This document shows positions 62,648 to 64,000 of a stretch of DNA of 64,000 bases, piece by piece. Every line of letters begins with the position of its first letter. Position 1 is the stretch's first letter. Made by a program: the position numbers and the translations under genes. The DNA is from Tubulanus polymorphus (taxonomy: Eukaryota > Nemertea > Palaeonemertea > Tubulaniformes > Tubulanidae), in assembly GCF_964204645.1 (NCBI RefSeq), contig NC_134034.1:7313414-7377413 (forward strand). Direction: 5' to 3'. Under the pieces are notes generated by a model. It did no database searches. It was not told the origin of the DNA and saw nothing but the letters and a program-made list of their open reading frames with translations.

Positions 62648-64000
62648 AAGAATTGTCGCGGGCGACAAAACCAAACTAATGAATTGTCGCGGGTGATAAA
62701 ACGAAAATATTGAATTGTCACGGGCGACAAAACCAAAATAATGAATTTTCGCGGGCGATAAAACCGTAATAATGAATTGTCACGGGCGATAAAACCAAAA
62801 TAATGAATTATCGCGGGCGACAAAACCAAAATAATGAATTATCGCGGGCGATAAAACCAAAATATTGAATTGTCGCGGGCGACAAATCAAAAAAAAAATT
62901 GTCGCGGGCGACAAAACCAAAAAAAATTGTCGCGGGCGACAAAAACAAAATATAAAACCAAAATAATGAATTGTCGCGGGCGATAAAACCGTAATAATGA
63001 ATTGTCGCGGGCGATAAAACAGAAATAAAGAATTATCGCGGGCGACAAAACCAAAATGATAAATTATCGCGGGCGATAAAACCAAAATATTGAATTGTCG
63101 CGGGCGCCAAAACCAACAAAAAAATTGTCGCGGGCGCCAAAACCAAAAAAAAAATTGTCGCGGGTGACAAAAACAAAATATAAAACCAAAATAATGAATT
63201 GTCGCGGGCGACAAAACTAAAAAGAAGGATTGTCGCGCGCGACAAAACCAAAATAATGAATTGTCGCTGGCGATAAAACCAAAATAGTGAAATGTCGCAG
63301 GCGATAAAACCGGGACAAAAAAAAAATTGTCGAGTGCGATAAAACCAAAATTATGAATTGTTGCGTGTGACAAAACCAAAACAATGAATTGTCGCAGGCG
63401 ATAAAACAAAAATAATGAATTGTCGCGGGTGATAAAACCAAAATATTGAATTGTCGCGGGCGACAAAACCAAACTAATGAATTGTCGCGGGTGACAAAAC
63501 CAAAATAATGAATTGTCGCAGGCGATAAAACCAAAATAATGAATTGTCTCGGGCGACAAAAACATAATATTTAATTGTCACGTGCGATAAAACCAAAATA
63601 ATGAATTTTCGCGGGCGACAAAACCAAAATAATGAATTGTCGCGGGCGACAAAACCAAAATAATGAATTGTTGCGGGTGATAAAACCAAAATAATTATTT
63701 GTTGCGGGCGACAAAACCAAAATATTGAATTGTCGCGGGCGACAAAAAAAAAATTAAACCAAAATAATGAATTGTTGCGGGCGACAAAAACAAAATATAA
63801 AACCAAAATAGTGAATTGTCGCGGGCGACAAAACCAAAATAATGAATTGTCGCTGGAGATAAAACCAAAGTAATGAATTGTCGCGGGCGATAAAACCAAA
63901 ATATTGAATTTTCGCGGGAGACAAAACAAAACTAATGAATTGTCGCGGGCGACAAAACCAAAAAAGAATTGTCGGGGCGACAAAACCAAAATAATGAATT
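62648..64000. repeat. 31-bp hairpin satellite, right block (runs off window)
   Basis: This is the same unit as 60930-61235, about 43 units, reaching the window end. Some units are shortened (ACAAAACCAAAAAAAATTGTCG) or carry AACAAAATATAAAACC inserts near 62943, 63171 and 63787, which suggests higher-order repetition. No gene. Confidence 0.9.

Noticed and set aside
60917-63989. Long minus-strand reading frames rich in ILVLSPATIHYFGF-type repeats
   Set aside because: They are translations of the 31-bp satellite in several frames at once; no start context and no protein family.

Overview
The window is eukaryotic and almost entirely transposon-derived: AT-rich DNA with spliced genes, degenerate BEL/Pao, Gypsy, non-LTR, PIF/Harbinger and MULE-type elements, satellite arrays, and several broken copies of one Polinton/Maverick-like (adintovirus-like) family. 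This mixture suggests a marine invertebrate genome. The sequence alone does not fix the phylum. I recognised no ordinary host housekeeping gene, tRNA, rRNA or CRISPR array.

The dominant theme is the Polinton-like family. Combining fragments gives a gene order: TIR, protein-primed family-B DNA polymerase (PolB), an OB-like small protein, a penton-like minor capsid protein, four small (partly membrane) proteins, a 464-aa conserved protein, a ~485-aa coiled-coil/membrane protein, the double-jelly-roll-type major capsid protein (MCP), chromodomain integrase, packaging ATPase, two further small proteins, then on the opposite strand a second OB-like protein and a mini zinc-finger protein, and the other TIR. 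Ends begin AGTAAT. Nearly every gene starts in a T-run plus TATAAATG or TAAATAAATG box that overlaps the start codon.

Layout. 1-9138: minus-strand copy with PolB split by a 2.2-kb insertion (1797-4040), a duplicated PolB N-terminal half, and a palindromic TIR ending at 9138. 9139-16300: BEL/Pao remnant lacking reverse transcriptase, then a Harbinger-type pair (Myb-like gene and spliced transposase). 17255-19784: integrase pseudogene, palindromic TIR, an HNH endonuclease pseudogene and an unknown small gene. 20870-36103: Gypsy remnant carrying element A (21481-35086), whose two ends are inverted copies of the same integrase-side end. 36146-46408: MULE-type element with a spliced gene coding for a ubiquitin-specific protease (USP) domain, a C2H2 finger, a DDE transposase and a SWIM finger. 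46420-59197: mosaic element B, the fullest virion gene set. 59198-60900: Gypsy RT interrupted by a third Polinton-like end, then a non-LTR RT scrap. 60930-64000: a 31-bp hairpin satellite split by a 1.4-kb element that holds five 154-bp tandem monomers.

In the intact state the Polinton-like genes would work as a virus-like element: PolB replicates a linear genome with TIRs, integrase inserts it, and ATPase, MCP and penton build and fill a capsid. Every PolB copy here is broken, but several small genes, one integrase and one ATPase remain open, so the copies look fairly young.
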